64,000 nt of DNA, taken from Yamagishiella unicocca. Lineage: Eukaryota > Chlorophyta > Chlorophyceae > Chlamydomonadales > Volvocaceae. The stretch covers positions 124,001 through 188,000 of the forward strand of contig BDSL01000046.1 of the NCBI GenBank assembly GCA_003116995.1, in the 5' to 3' direction. Position numbers and translations under genes: made by a program. Positions 11,502 to 22,500 of the stretch are shown here, piece by piece (within the stretch, counting starts at the first letter, position 1; each line of letters opens with the position of its first letter). A model generated the notes under the pieces. That model was not told where the DNA came from, made no database searches, and saw nothing but the letters and a program-made list of their open reading frames with translations.

Positions 11502-11874
11502 ATCGCCATTGTGTGACACGTGTGCGCTGCGTGTATGTCACAATACGGAACAAGCAGCAGGTTCTACGGTAATATCGGGTGGTGCGGTGTGCCTCGCATG
11601 TGTGTACGAGGCTGCCTTGGGCACAATGGTGGTACAAACACTCCCGCCTGCGCGTCGGTATGAATAATAGGCCGTTGCCGTCCGCTAGTGAAAGCGACGG
11701 CAAACATTGGCATAAACACCAGGACGTGTGCTGATACTTTGCGCTACTTTAGACAGATTTCAGTACCCGTGTGGAACACACCTCCGGTCAAGAGCCTTGT
11801 GTTCAGCCTGTGTTGCGACTCCTATCGTATTATCGGGGAAACGACTTGCGTAGCAACGTCGGGGGACGGCGCGG

Positions 11875-11881
11875 TATAAAA
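11875..11881 (+). promoter_or_regulatory. Possible TATA box upstream of dynein gene
   Basis: TATAAAA in the sequence GCGGTATAAAAGAACC, 21 bp before the proposed start ATG at 11902. The motif is a good match. The spacing would put transcription start at or just after this ATG, so either the box is fortuitous or the true start codon is different. Confidence 0.3.
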
Positions 11882-11901
11882 GAACCTAGCCGCGGTGGGG
11901 T

Positions 11902-13594
11902 ATGCGGCGACCCTCCCGCCGCCCGCCTGGACGCCCGGCGGAACGTGGGCGGCCACCAGTAACACTGTCGTCCTGTGCTCTGCTCGATCCCAACTTGCAG
12001 GTCCTGCGCACGACGCACCCACCGGACTTGCCACCCCAGGGTGTGGCAGCGGCGCCAGCTCCATCGTATGTTGTGCCGTCGGCAGCGCGCCCACCAACGG
12101 CCAAAAAGGCCGTGGGGCCAGGGGCGTTCAATAGGCCAGGGTCCAGCGTGCCCAAGCGTGTTTCCGCAGGTATGAGCACGTGAGGGAGGACCCGAGTTGC
12201 TTGATGTGACCAGCGCCAACCGCTCCTCACTACCCTGACCTTCCTGTTGCTTTTGTCTGCAAGGCGGCAAGGATCGGGGCGCAGAGCTCGTGGAGGCGCT
12301 CAATACGCCTGGGCAGGACTGGCTGCTCTCCCGACAAAATCGGCCAGCCAGCCCTGCTAAGCTGCGGCACCCAACTGAGTACGTGTGGCCCTATTTGAGG
12401 ATTGGGGTCAGGCTGCCATTGGGCATACAAATGGGGGCTTTCCCGTAATGTGGTCTAAGTACTCATGTTGCGGCAAAGGTCCTATGGTCTTCTCGTTCAC
12501 ACAGCCTCCGCTGCTCACCCACCTGCAGAGTACGCCCCACTTCGGCCTTGGACATGGGCCTGCACTCTCGCATTACGGTGGCACATGCGGCGGCTGGGTC
12601 AGGAGCCGCGGGGCTGGACGTGCCTGCCGTGAGCCACCCAGGCACCAGCGGCAAGGCGTCAATGCGCAGCCCCTCACCAGCTTCACGTTCAGCCGCAGCT
12701 GTGGCCGCGGTGGCCGCTGCGGCCGCCGTTCACGCAGACACTGGGCTCGTCAGTGCAGCCGCAACCTCCACCAAGCTTCCTCGGATCCCTTCACCGAACA
12801 CGTACATAGCCGATGTGGGTGCCAGGCAGGGCCACGCTAGCGCCGCTCTAGCGGCCGCTGCGGTCGCAGCAGCTACCCGCCACGCAGGCCGGCCCACCAG
12901 TGCCGTGCCAAGCGACATTGCCGCCTTCATCCAGGATGTTGCCGATGACGAGCGCTTCGCCAACGAGGCCACTGCTCTCAGCCGGCCCGTCAGTGCGTAC
13001 CCACCACCCCGCAGCCACCATTCGCGTGGTAAAGGAGTGGGGGCCCGTAACAACGGTACCGCTGCTGCGACCAACAACGGCATGCCGTCGGCCGCTCTCC
13101 GCCCATGGACAAGCAAGCGCGCTGGCCTGGTGGACACCACCTCCGACAACGCGACTGCTGGCGCCGTGCAGCACTTGCGAGCAGCTTCGGCCTCGCTCCG
13201 CAAGTACATCCTCCCGCGCAACTCCACCGCGATATCGGGCGTAGCAACCACGTACGCGCGCAAGCCGCGTGCTCCTTACAGCAGCGACATCAACACGCCA
13301 ACGCCGTCGGAGCGCATTGCCAACAATCTCTCCCCGTTGGCACGTGGCCTGTCGCCGCGCACGCTTGAGATTCTCTCCCCAGGAGGCATCTCGCCGACGG
13401 CACTGGGCCCGCTCCCGCACCCAACCTGGTGCGAGGTGGATGACGCTGAAGTCCACGATGGTGTGCCTGAGGCGGACGGAGTGCATACGGCAGCGCGCAA
13501 GCACATGAGCTACATGCCGCTGGAGCTCTTCGATAACATGGAGTACGACATCAACTCGCAAGCTGGCTGGTTGAGGCTCGGCGCCAACATGGGA
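11902..13594 (+). other. Dynein N-terminal extension (exons 1-3)
   Basis: Exons 11902-12169, 12264-12378 and 12529-13594 encode about 483 residues. Roughly the first 450 are low-complexity, rich in Ala, Ser, Pro and Thr, and likely disordered. Exon 3 is the longest in the gene. At its end the conserved heavy-chain phrase [10 protein letters not shown] appears (about residues 457-466) and runs on to WLRLGANMG. Single-headed inner-arm chains usually have a much shorter region before this point. The phases (1, 2, 0) agree across the three exons. Confidence 0.65.
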
Positions 13595-16500
13595 GTAAGT
13601 AAAGCATTCGGCGCGCGAATACATGCAATGAGCACCTCAGGGGCGTTTACTGTAGGCGGCACTGGTAAACTCATGGGTGACCCTCTGTATGCCCAGTTGC
13701 GTCAGCGTTCCGCAATAAGGGGGCAACACTGGATGGCAGGGAGGGCCACTGGTACGACTCCGGGAGGGATGGGCGGCGACCGTCGTTGCTGACTTACCGG
13801 GTTCCTCTGCATATGGTATTCGACTGCGGACCCAAACTATATGGTAGGCCCGCGAAAGAGTAGGCGCGTTACGTAACGCTCGGCGGCAAAGTTCAGCTGC
13901 TGGCCAAGCAGGCATGATACACGGTGTTCAGGGGTGTGCGTACGTGCGCAAGTGGGAGGATTAAACCAGGAATGTACATCACGCGAAATTTCTACCAGGG
14001 CTCGGTGGAGTATGCGTTTATGTGGGGCTAAACGTCGCGAGGGAAAGCAGAGGCCGTCAGGAGGGGTCGCAGCTCATCGGTCTTCTTTCTCCATCTAACG
14101 AACACGCACGATGTGCCCAACCCGGGTGGCAATCATCATCTTTTGCTATGGAAATCACCAGCGGGCTAACGGCTGACCGTGGCATCCTCCCGGCGGACGA
14201 AGGTTACAGTGCCGGGAAACATGAACGTCGGCTACTTTGCAGGACGGCCGGTTTGGTTGCGACAACGTAAACGACCACGAACGGGCATGTGAAGCGGGCA
14301 GGAGTTCCACGACGCCAAAAAAAGAAATGCTGTGGACCCCGACTAGTGGGTGAACTATTCCTTTGCATTTCGCATCTGATACCTACCTGCCTCACCTCGC
14401 TCTTCTGTCCAGGGCACACCGGCCCAGACTGTCATCTACAATGTCGCCTCCGACGCGTACATGTGGATTGACTGCCGAGTGGTGGACTGGGACGAGGCGG
14501 AACGCATGTACATCGTCACCTTCAAGAGCGCCGCTGACACGGGCACCAGGACGAAGAAGGTCAAGCGCCTAAACCTGCGGTTTAAGGTAAGTGCAATTTG
14601 GTCACCTTGTCAGCAGTAAGTGTGAACGCCAAGAAGATGGCTTTTGACGACAGCGACAGGGGTGGAATTGTTCCTGCTGCCTAACGATTGACACTTGGCT
14701 TGGCGAACGCAATCGTGGAGCGGTGTGTATGTGCGGGAGCGCAGGGTACAGAAATGTCGATTATGTTACTGAATGTTACTGAGGACAAAAGGCTTCCTAA
14801 AGGACCTGATTGCCACGTTTGCTCCCCAGGGCGAAGACTCTCTATTATTTGAGCGACGCCTTGCGGAGGCGAGGGCCGCCCGGGAGGAGGCCGAGCAGCA
14901 GCTGCGGCTGTTCTTTTACATTGACAGCCTCGCAATCGTGGAGGTGCTGCATACCTACAACTACGCCACTGCGTTGCAACGGGCGGCGGCTCAGGTACGT
15001 GTGCGTTGAGTGGCCAAGACATGGGCATGTTACAGGATTGTGTAGATAGGCAGGACGGAATCGAAAGGAGCAGGCCATGAAAAGAAGTGCCGCCCTAGCG
15101 TGCATCAATGGGTGGTGCTGATAAAACGTTTACATCTGACATTTCGCAGGTCGTACCTAGCCTGCTGTAACCCTATAGAACGAACTAGCTGAGCTGAAGG
15201 TATCGCATCCAACTCGAGTGAACTTATCGGTTACGCTTGAACTGTATTGGTCGGGCGCATCCGCATCACTCCCCACGCCCGTCTTCCACGTCCCAGGTGA
15301 AGGGTCTTCTTCCATCCACCTTGGAGCGCCTGGCACCGGACCTACTTGAGGACGCAGCCGACTACTTTGAGCGAGCCGTGAAGCAGGCAGTTCTGGACTA
15401 CCGCAGGTACGTCGGCTAACAGCTAATTTTGGCTGTAACATCCTGGAAAGAGGTGGTTTCGCAGTCGGCTAGCCGCCTAGCGAAAGAGCATTAGTAATCA
15501 GTACTGTGCGACTTGCATCGTCCTACATCGCGTCCATGTCCATGCAACCCTACGCTGCAGGTTGGACCCTCTTGAGGAGGGCCGTCTCAAAGTGCTTCGC
15601 CTCCCTGAGCGGCGCATCAAACCCCCGGCGCCGCAGCATGGGCTCCTGCCAGTGGTCGCCGCCGGTACTGAAGAGGCGGTGGTTGCTTTTGGCGATGTCG
15701 TGGCTTGGAGCAGAGCGCATATGTTCAGCGCGCTTCCTGAGTTGCACCGAGCTCTTTTGGCACTGTCGGAGCTGGTTGCCATCGTTGGGGACCAGCTGCT
15801 GTGGTGCATGGCGCCTCTGTCAGAGGCCTTCAAGGTAATGCTTGCGCTCAATGCGCTGGTCTGCCACACCCAGCCTCGCATTTATTACTAGCGGAACGCC
15901 CTTGCGCGATGGGGCATAGGAACAGGGCAAGGCAAGCATGCAGCCCCAGGAAAATTCAGTTGGACGCAGCGAGCAATTTATACCGCACGTACCAAACGCG
16001 TTGTCACGTGCGAAATGCAATAGGTACTGGTGTTGGTTACTGTAGTTGTAGTTTGGGAGGCTGCATGTCGACCCTCTCTGCGAACATTCCGTGCAGGCCA
16101 TGGGAGGCAACGATTTTGACATCAAGGACGCAGGAGTGCTGCCGTTTCCGCTGCGGAAGTTCGAAGCGCTGCAGCACGCGCATCTGCGGCGCGTGCTGAA
16201 ATTTGCTGAAAAGAAAATGATAACAGCGATTGGGCTTCTTCGTCGGGATGGATCGCTAGCCACGCTTCTAAACGACGGCAAGCCGTACGAGGTACGTTCG
16301 GCCAAAGCTGATACTGCCTTGGCGGGCATACGTGCTTCACGCCGTCGCATGCTGAAAGTGACAATCGACGCCCATGAATGCTGTAGGAACAAGACCCGCT
16401 CAGTGATGCCCACCGCAGCCTGCTAAGGCGGCTTGGACTGCAGATGGCAGCGACCGTGCATGCACTGCTGCAGCGGTCGGCGTGCGCATATGCGGAAACG

Positions 16501-19500
16501 CTGGAGAGCTTCCAGGTGCGTTGGCGTACACCAGGCGCGGTTTCGTAACTCAGGTTTGAGGAGTCAGGGTCCATGCTGGATTCGTGCGGTGTATTTATTC
16601 GTTCGAGGCGCTTCTGCAAAGATTCTGACAAGCTTCTTTGGCATGGCCGCGAATGGCCTTCATATCCTACAGAAATACGAGGGGTCACTCGCCACGGCGG
16701 GGGACATGCCGTATGGCACGGTGCGCGAGATGTTCTCGTCGGGAGCATTCCTCACGCTACAACTGCTGCTCGAGTATATTGACCCCGAGCCGCTGCCTGA
16801 CGAGCCAGTGTTTTTGGAGCCAGAAGGGTCCGATGAGGGCGATGAGGACGGAAAGGTGAAGGAGCGCGTCGCCGCACCTGTCGAGATACGTGTGGGCAGC
16901 TTCAGAATCATGCTGTCTCCGTCGGCGGAGGAGATTGAAGAAGTCGTGACCGGCTTGTTTGAGGACATGGTGGTGGACCTGGGGCAGGTGAGTGCAGCTG
17001 ATTATTACGCTCCCGTCCAGAAGCGAACTACGTTCTTCTCCCCAACGGAGCAACATTACTGCGTTTGCATCGTTGCAGCCATCGTTGAGCTCGTGTACGG
17101 CGCAACCGGAAATAATCAACAGCACTAAACCACCTGGCAAAGTTCGCCTCCGGCCAGACAGCTGACAGACGGTCTTGCAAAAGCAAGGTTCCAGTCCCCG
17201 AATTGTGCGATTGTCCCGTGTCTGTCTGTCCACAGCTGCCAAACATCTTCACCTCGCCACGTGCTGCCGACCGGAGCATCGTGGAATTTGCAGACTTCGA
17301 TGTTGACCAGCCGGGATGCGAAGTAGGGCCTTTGTGCGAGCCTAGCATGCTGGCAAGCGACGAACTGGTCAGCCACGCCAACTCGCGTGTGAGCTCGGCC
17401 ATAAGCTTTGCGATAGAGCGTGCAGAGGAAGTCGCTGTCCTGTTCGGAACAGCTGCCGAGGCGCTGGCTGTGGACATCCCGTCCATTCTGCGGCAGCTGG
17501 AGCCGCTGTCTACTCCGCTCGATCAGTACCATAAGTGGGTGGGCGCGTTCAAGGCAGCCGCAGTGGCAGCCAGCGTTGCCGCCCCAACGCAGGTATGGTT
17601 GGCGTCCCGAGCTTGACATACTCCATGCGTTATGAGGTTAGGCTCCTCTCTACATCAGCATCCCCACTACATGCATTTCGTTACTATCTACAGCACCTAA
17701 AGGTTTCGCGATGCACCGGTTGAGGCAACATATCGCGTCTAAGATACCTACTGCAAAATAACCCGGTGTTTTACGTACGGACCCTTCGTGCCTGGCTTCC
17801 GTGACGTATATTGACTTGCTTCGTTTGCGCAAATCAGATTTGGAAAAGTCTCGTGAGCAGCGCCTTCCAGCAAATCTGGGAGATAATGCGCTCAATGACA
17901 CTTGGCAGAGGGTCTCATGGCCAATGGGTCACCCTGCCCAAGTTGTCGCCCAAGACGTTTCTCCCCGCATATTCGAACCGGAAATTGACATATTAGGCCG
18001 TAATCTTCAACGCACCGTATCAGTTCCTACGATAATCCTAGGATCGGGCGCGTTTGGGACCCCACGCGTGTGGGAACCGCAAGGATGTGAATTCCTTTGT
18101 CTAGCTAAGTTTACGGCTGCCACCTGATTGATCGACACCCTTTCCCAGGTGTACACTGGTTTGCTCCTAGTAGACACGTCGCCGCTCAAGCACGCGCTTA
18201 TGGCCAAGGCAGCGGCTGGTGAGCAGGCATTGCTGGATCAGCTGCAGTCGAAGACCATGGATGTGGCACGCCGTGTTTGCGCGCGATGCGAGGAGCTATC
18301 TGCCAAGGCTCTTGCCGTTTCCACAGGCGTTCGCAGCGTGCTGGAACTCAAGGTGCGCTCGAAACCGCACAGGGCTTTCCCACGGTTTCCAGACCCTTTC
18401 GCGCACACGGACTATCGAACACTTGTTCTGGGCCATGCCGCCAATAATGAACCCGACAGGCCCAACTGGCTGCTACGGAGGCTGAGGTGGCAGAAATGTC
18501 GACATGGCTTGCTGCGTCCCGAGAGCGGGACGCCGTGCGCTTCGCGTACCGGCACCCCACCCCGGATGGAGACGTCGATCTGGTCACCACGGCGCAAGCT
18601 TGGCCCAAGCGCATGTCTGAGACCCTGGAGCGGTGCGTGCACGCCTTGAGCTGGGGAAACGTGCGGACGCGGGCGTGATGGGTTCCAATCCTAATCCAAC
18701 CGCACCTTGCCTGCCGACTTATCCTTGTACATGCTTCCATCGCCGAGCGTATCCGGTTGCAAGCCAAGAGGACCCTGCGCACACTGCAGGGGCTGGGCAA
18801 AAGCGAAAGAGGAGGATCGCACCTTCCAGGCCAAGCTGCGTGCTGCGCGAGACAAGATGGCGGTGGACCTGACGGACATCAGCCTTGCGGTGCAAGCATT
18901 CCAGGAGATCAGCACCGTTGGGGATATGGTGCGTGCGTGCGTGGATCCTGCTGTGCCTAGTGTCCCCCGTCTGAAACTGCTGCGCAAATACTGCTGGCCT
19001 TGTCGGCCCACATGAAAACCTCATCATTGGAATCCGTGCTGCTCACAACCCTTCACAGTCGGAGCAAGCTCTCGAGGGCGAATCGCTGCTAGAGCGCATC
19101 CAGCATCTTGCCGAGGCAGCTGGTAACATCAACGACGAAGAGGCTCTCCTTGGCTGGGATGTGAGTATGGAGGCGATTGCTGCAAATACAGACCACACCG
19201 TGACGGGGCCGTGCGCCTAGGTTGTAGTACGGCCGTCAAATCCTGACCTGCGTACGATGGCTACAACCTTCGCAACCTATCCACTCCGAACTCGATACAT
19301 TAACGTAGCCCGTGTCATCCCGCTACGTTGCTATGTGCGGTCCTGACAGGTCACGGAGTGGCCTGCAATTCGTGAGCTATCAATCGACCTGGAGCCGTAC
19401 ACTTCGCTGTACAGCGTCACCAATAACTTCGCACTGCGACGCGAGGACTGGCTGTTCGGTCCTGTGAAGGATCTCAATGCTGAGGAGGTGGAGAACAATG

Positions 19501-22500
19501 TGGGCGAGTGGTTCAAGAAGGTGCGTGGCCTCCTTAATGTTGATGTCTCTACTCGATCTCTGCGTGTCATGTAATAACGGCTTGGTAACGATGTGAACCT
19601 GCCAAAACTTCCAGATGGTTCGGCTAAGCAAGGGTCTGCCGCGGCCGGAACTCCGCTCTTTGGCGGAAAGCACCCGGGGAAAGCTGGAGGAGTTCAAGGA
19701 GCATGTGCCCATCATCACGGCAGTCTGCAATCCTGGTGCGTCAGCAAGACGTTCGTTTCGAAGCTTCATGTTGCCAAGTTGCAGCCGCTTGAGGGCAGAA
19801 AGTAACTTTTTGATAAGGAAATGTGCTGCAATTCACGGGTTCTTCCGGACTGCAGGCATGCGTGGAAGGCATTGGGAGCGCCTGTCCACGGCTTTGGGTA
19901 CGCGCGTCTTCCCAGGTGGTGATGGCGAGCTCAACCTCCAAAAACTGTTGTCGTTGGGCGTCAAGTCACACGCGGAGCTACTGCAGGTAAGTCGATTGTC
20001 GTTTTTTGGGGCTTTGTTGGTGAACCTGTTCTGCAAGCGACCACGTGGGCTAGCGAGCTGACCGGATGCACGGGAAGACGGGATGCTTCACCGTCACTGA
20101 CTATGTTTTGCCCGCTCCATTCATCGTACTGACCTGCAGGAGCTCAGCGATGCAGCGTCCCGCGAAATGGCCCTTGAACGTTCACTGGACCGCATGGTTG
20201 CCGAGTGGGGCGGAGTCAAGTTTGAGGTTACACCGTGGAAGAACACGGGTGGGTGCAGATCCTATCCGGCCATTTGTTTCAGCAAGGATGGTTGCTGGAA
20301 TGCTGCAGGTTAAGCATCGTTTTTAACACATTGTTCCCATGATAGGTGGGACGATCCTCAAGGGAAGCAGCGTGGAAGAGGCGCAGACGCTTCTGGATGA
20401 CCACGCAATTAAGGCACAAGCGATGCTCAGTAGCCCTGCTGCGGCGCCTTTCCTGGAGCGTATCGAGGGCTGGGTAAAGAAGCTCTCCAACATGCAGGTT
20501 TGTAAAAATGTAATGGCTGGCAATAAATTCAGTTGCCCATGTGAACAACAAGTCGCATGCGTAGATAGGGTGTTCAGACCATGCCATTTCACGTAGTTCG
20601 CGATGAACAGTAATCAGAGGCGGAAGCCCTATACGTAAACCGAAGGCAATATCGGTACTAAGTCAGTACACAGGGTCATTGAAAGTCCCTGACCGCATAC
20701 TAACATGTTTATTTTATCAACGTCAGCTGTAGTCCAATATGTCCAGTACTTCGTATGTTTTTTAAACGCCAGCTGTGTCTTGAAAGTATGGCCCCCACAC
20801 CTGCCCCTACGATCTGCAGGATATTATTGATGCCTGGATGATCGCTCAGCAGAAGTGGATGTTCCTTGGTCCCGTGTATGGTAGTGAGGAAATCGCCAAG
20901 CAAATGCCGAAGGTAGGATGGGCACGCATATGGACCGTTTATGTAAATACGGTTATGTGTCGTAATAGGGTCGGTTGCAGGCCTGGAGGGAACAGGCCCG
21001 CAAGTACGGGTTCGCCGTACTGCCGTTCCACAGTGTGGCCCCTCATGCTGCTTGGTGTTTACTGGCATAAGGAATGGCGGTTATGGCATTGTGCCTTCCC
21101 TTTTACGAGACTTCAATAAAAAAATGGCCCTCCTTAAAAACTCCAGGAGCGCTGGGAGTTCCAAGCTGCTGATACACGGTTGCGCTTGATTATGCGTGCT
21201 GTGGAGCGCAGCCCCGAGGTGTTAATGTACACGGACACACAGCATCTGCTGAGCGACCTCCAGGCGAGTAGCAGTGGCGCATTGACGATGATCAGCCACC
21301 TGCATTACTTCCACGCGTTTATTATCCGGGCCCAAACTCCATCAAATTGCTTGTCTTCTCACATTCATAGTCTTGTCGATGATCTTTTCGGCAAGGATGT
21401 CCCCTTTGGATATGTATGGTGTGCCCTGTGACCCGCAGAGCTGCAACGCCTCGTTTGGCGTTATTGAGCGCTCACTGGCTGCCTATTTGGAGTCGAAGAA
21501 GTTCATCTTCCCGCGCTTCTTTTTCCTGTCTAATGACGAGCTTATTGAGGTGCTCAGTGAGGCAAAGGAGCCATTGCGGATCCAGCCTTTTGCTAAGAAG
21601 ATCATCGAGGCTGTGAAGTGAGTGTTCCAGGGAACGTCAGTTGTTAGTGCTAGCTCTCGCCCGTGCAACAACATTTCCCCTCGCCCTTCCTCACAGGGAG
21701 TTTGAGTTCGACTCGGAGCAGGAGATTACAGCTTTAATCAGCGTGGAGGATGAGCGAATTCCTCTTGACCGCTCAGTTTCTACGAACAGCGATTTGATGC
21801 CAGGCGTGGAGTTCTGGTTGCTGAAAGTAGAGGATCAAATGCGCTCGAGCCTCGCGACTATTACTCATAAATCAATCAAGGTAACACTCTGGGATGGATA
21901 TCCGCGGTAGCACCTACAAGTAGCTCGGCCGCATGCGTCCCGTCATTGTTCCCAGCATGTGAGCCCCGTGAAGCCATACTAGGGTTTGTATTTGCGCAAG
22001 CATTAGTGAGGGGCCAGTGCGTCAATGGTGATGTCGGGATCCACCAGAAGCAGCGCCAGGCAATTCAAATGCATGGTTGAGCCCAGGAGAGGCCACCGCT
22101 TGGCTTATGGCCACTCGCTTATTATTCGCTCAACCACTCGCTTTTTCGCTCACTGCGCGTTGCCATTCCAGTACCTACGATCACTGCCCCATGACGACCT
22201 CATGCATCGTCTCTCTGTAGGCGTACCCGGCAACCGCACGAGCCAAGTGGATCCTCGAGTGGCCTGGCCAGGTGGTCCTGGCAGTGGCACAAGCGTACTG
22301 GACCATGGGTGTCGTAGATGCATTGTCATCGAGCGGTCTCTTCGGGCTTGTCGAGTTTGCCGAGCAATGTGGACGTGAGCTCATGGAGGAGGTCATGCTG
22401 GTGCGTGGTCAGCTCCGACCGCTCGAACGTGCCACCATCGGCGCACTGGTGGTCCTGGATGTCCATGCCCGCGACGTCGTTGCCGAGATGGTGGCAGATA

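Larger units (their letters stand above)
9497..11870. other. Gene-poor region upstream of the dynein gene
   Basis: No recognisable gene. Open frames up to 186 codons (minus strand, 10949-11509) have no family motif. The stretch contains a 7-bp minisatellite (10663-10720) and a (GT)n run (about 11486-11501). The last few hundred bases should include the promoter of the dynein heavy chain gene. Confidence 0.4.

Noticed and set aside
10949..11509. 186-codon minus-strand ORF upstream of the dynein gene
   Set aside because: It has no recognised motif, begins in a translated GT microsatellite (HTHTH), and has no splice partner.
12848..13624. 258-codon minus-strand ORF
   Set aside because: It lies opposite dynein exon 3, which is in phase with its neighbours; it is a shadow of G+C-rich coding DNA.
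18720..18800. Suspected frameshift in the dynein tail, where a plausible peptide in another frame ([10 protein letters not shown]) abuts the exon
   Set aside because: Using the acceptor at 18788-18789 joins 18632 to 18790 in correct phase without any indel.
20979..21070. Possible extra dynein exon ([10 protein letters not shown])
   Set aside because: The heavy-chain alignment is continuous from QMPK (20912) to [11 protein letters not shown] (21147) without it, and it has no matching donor.
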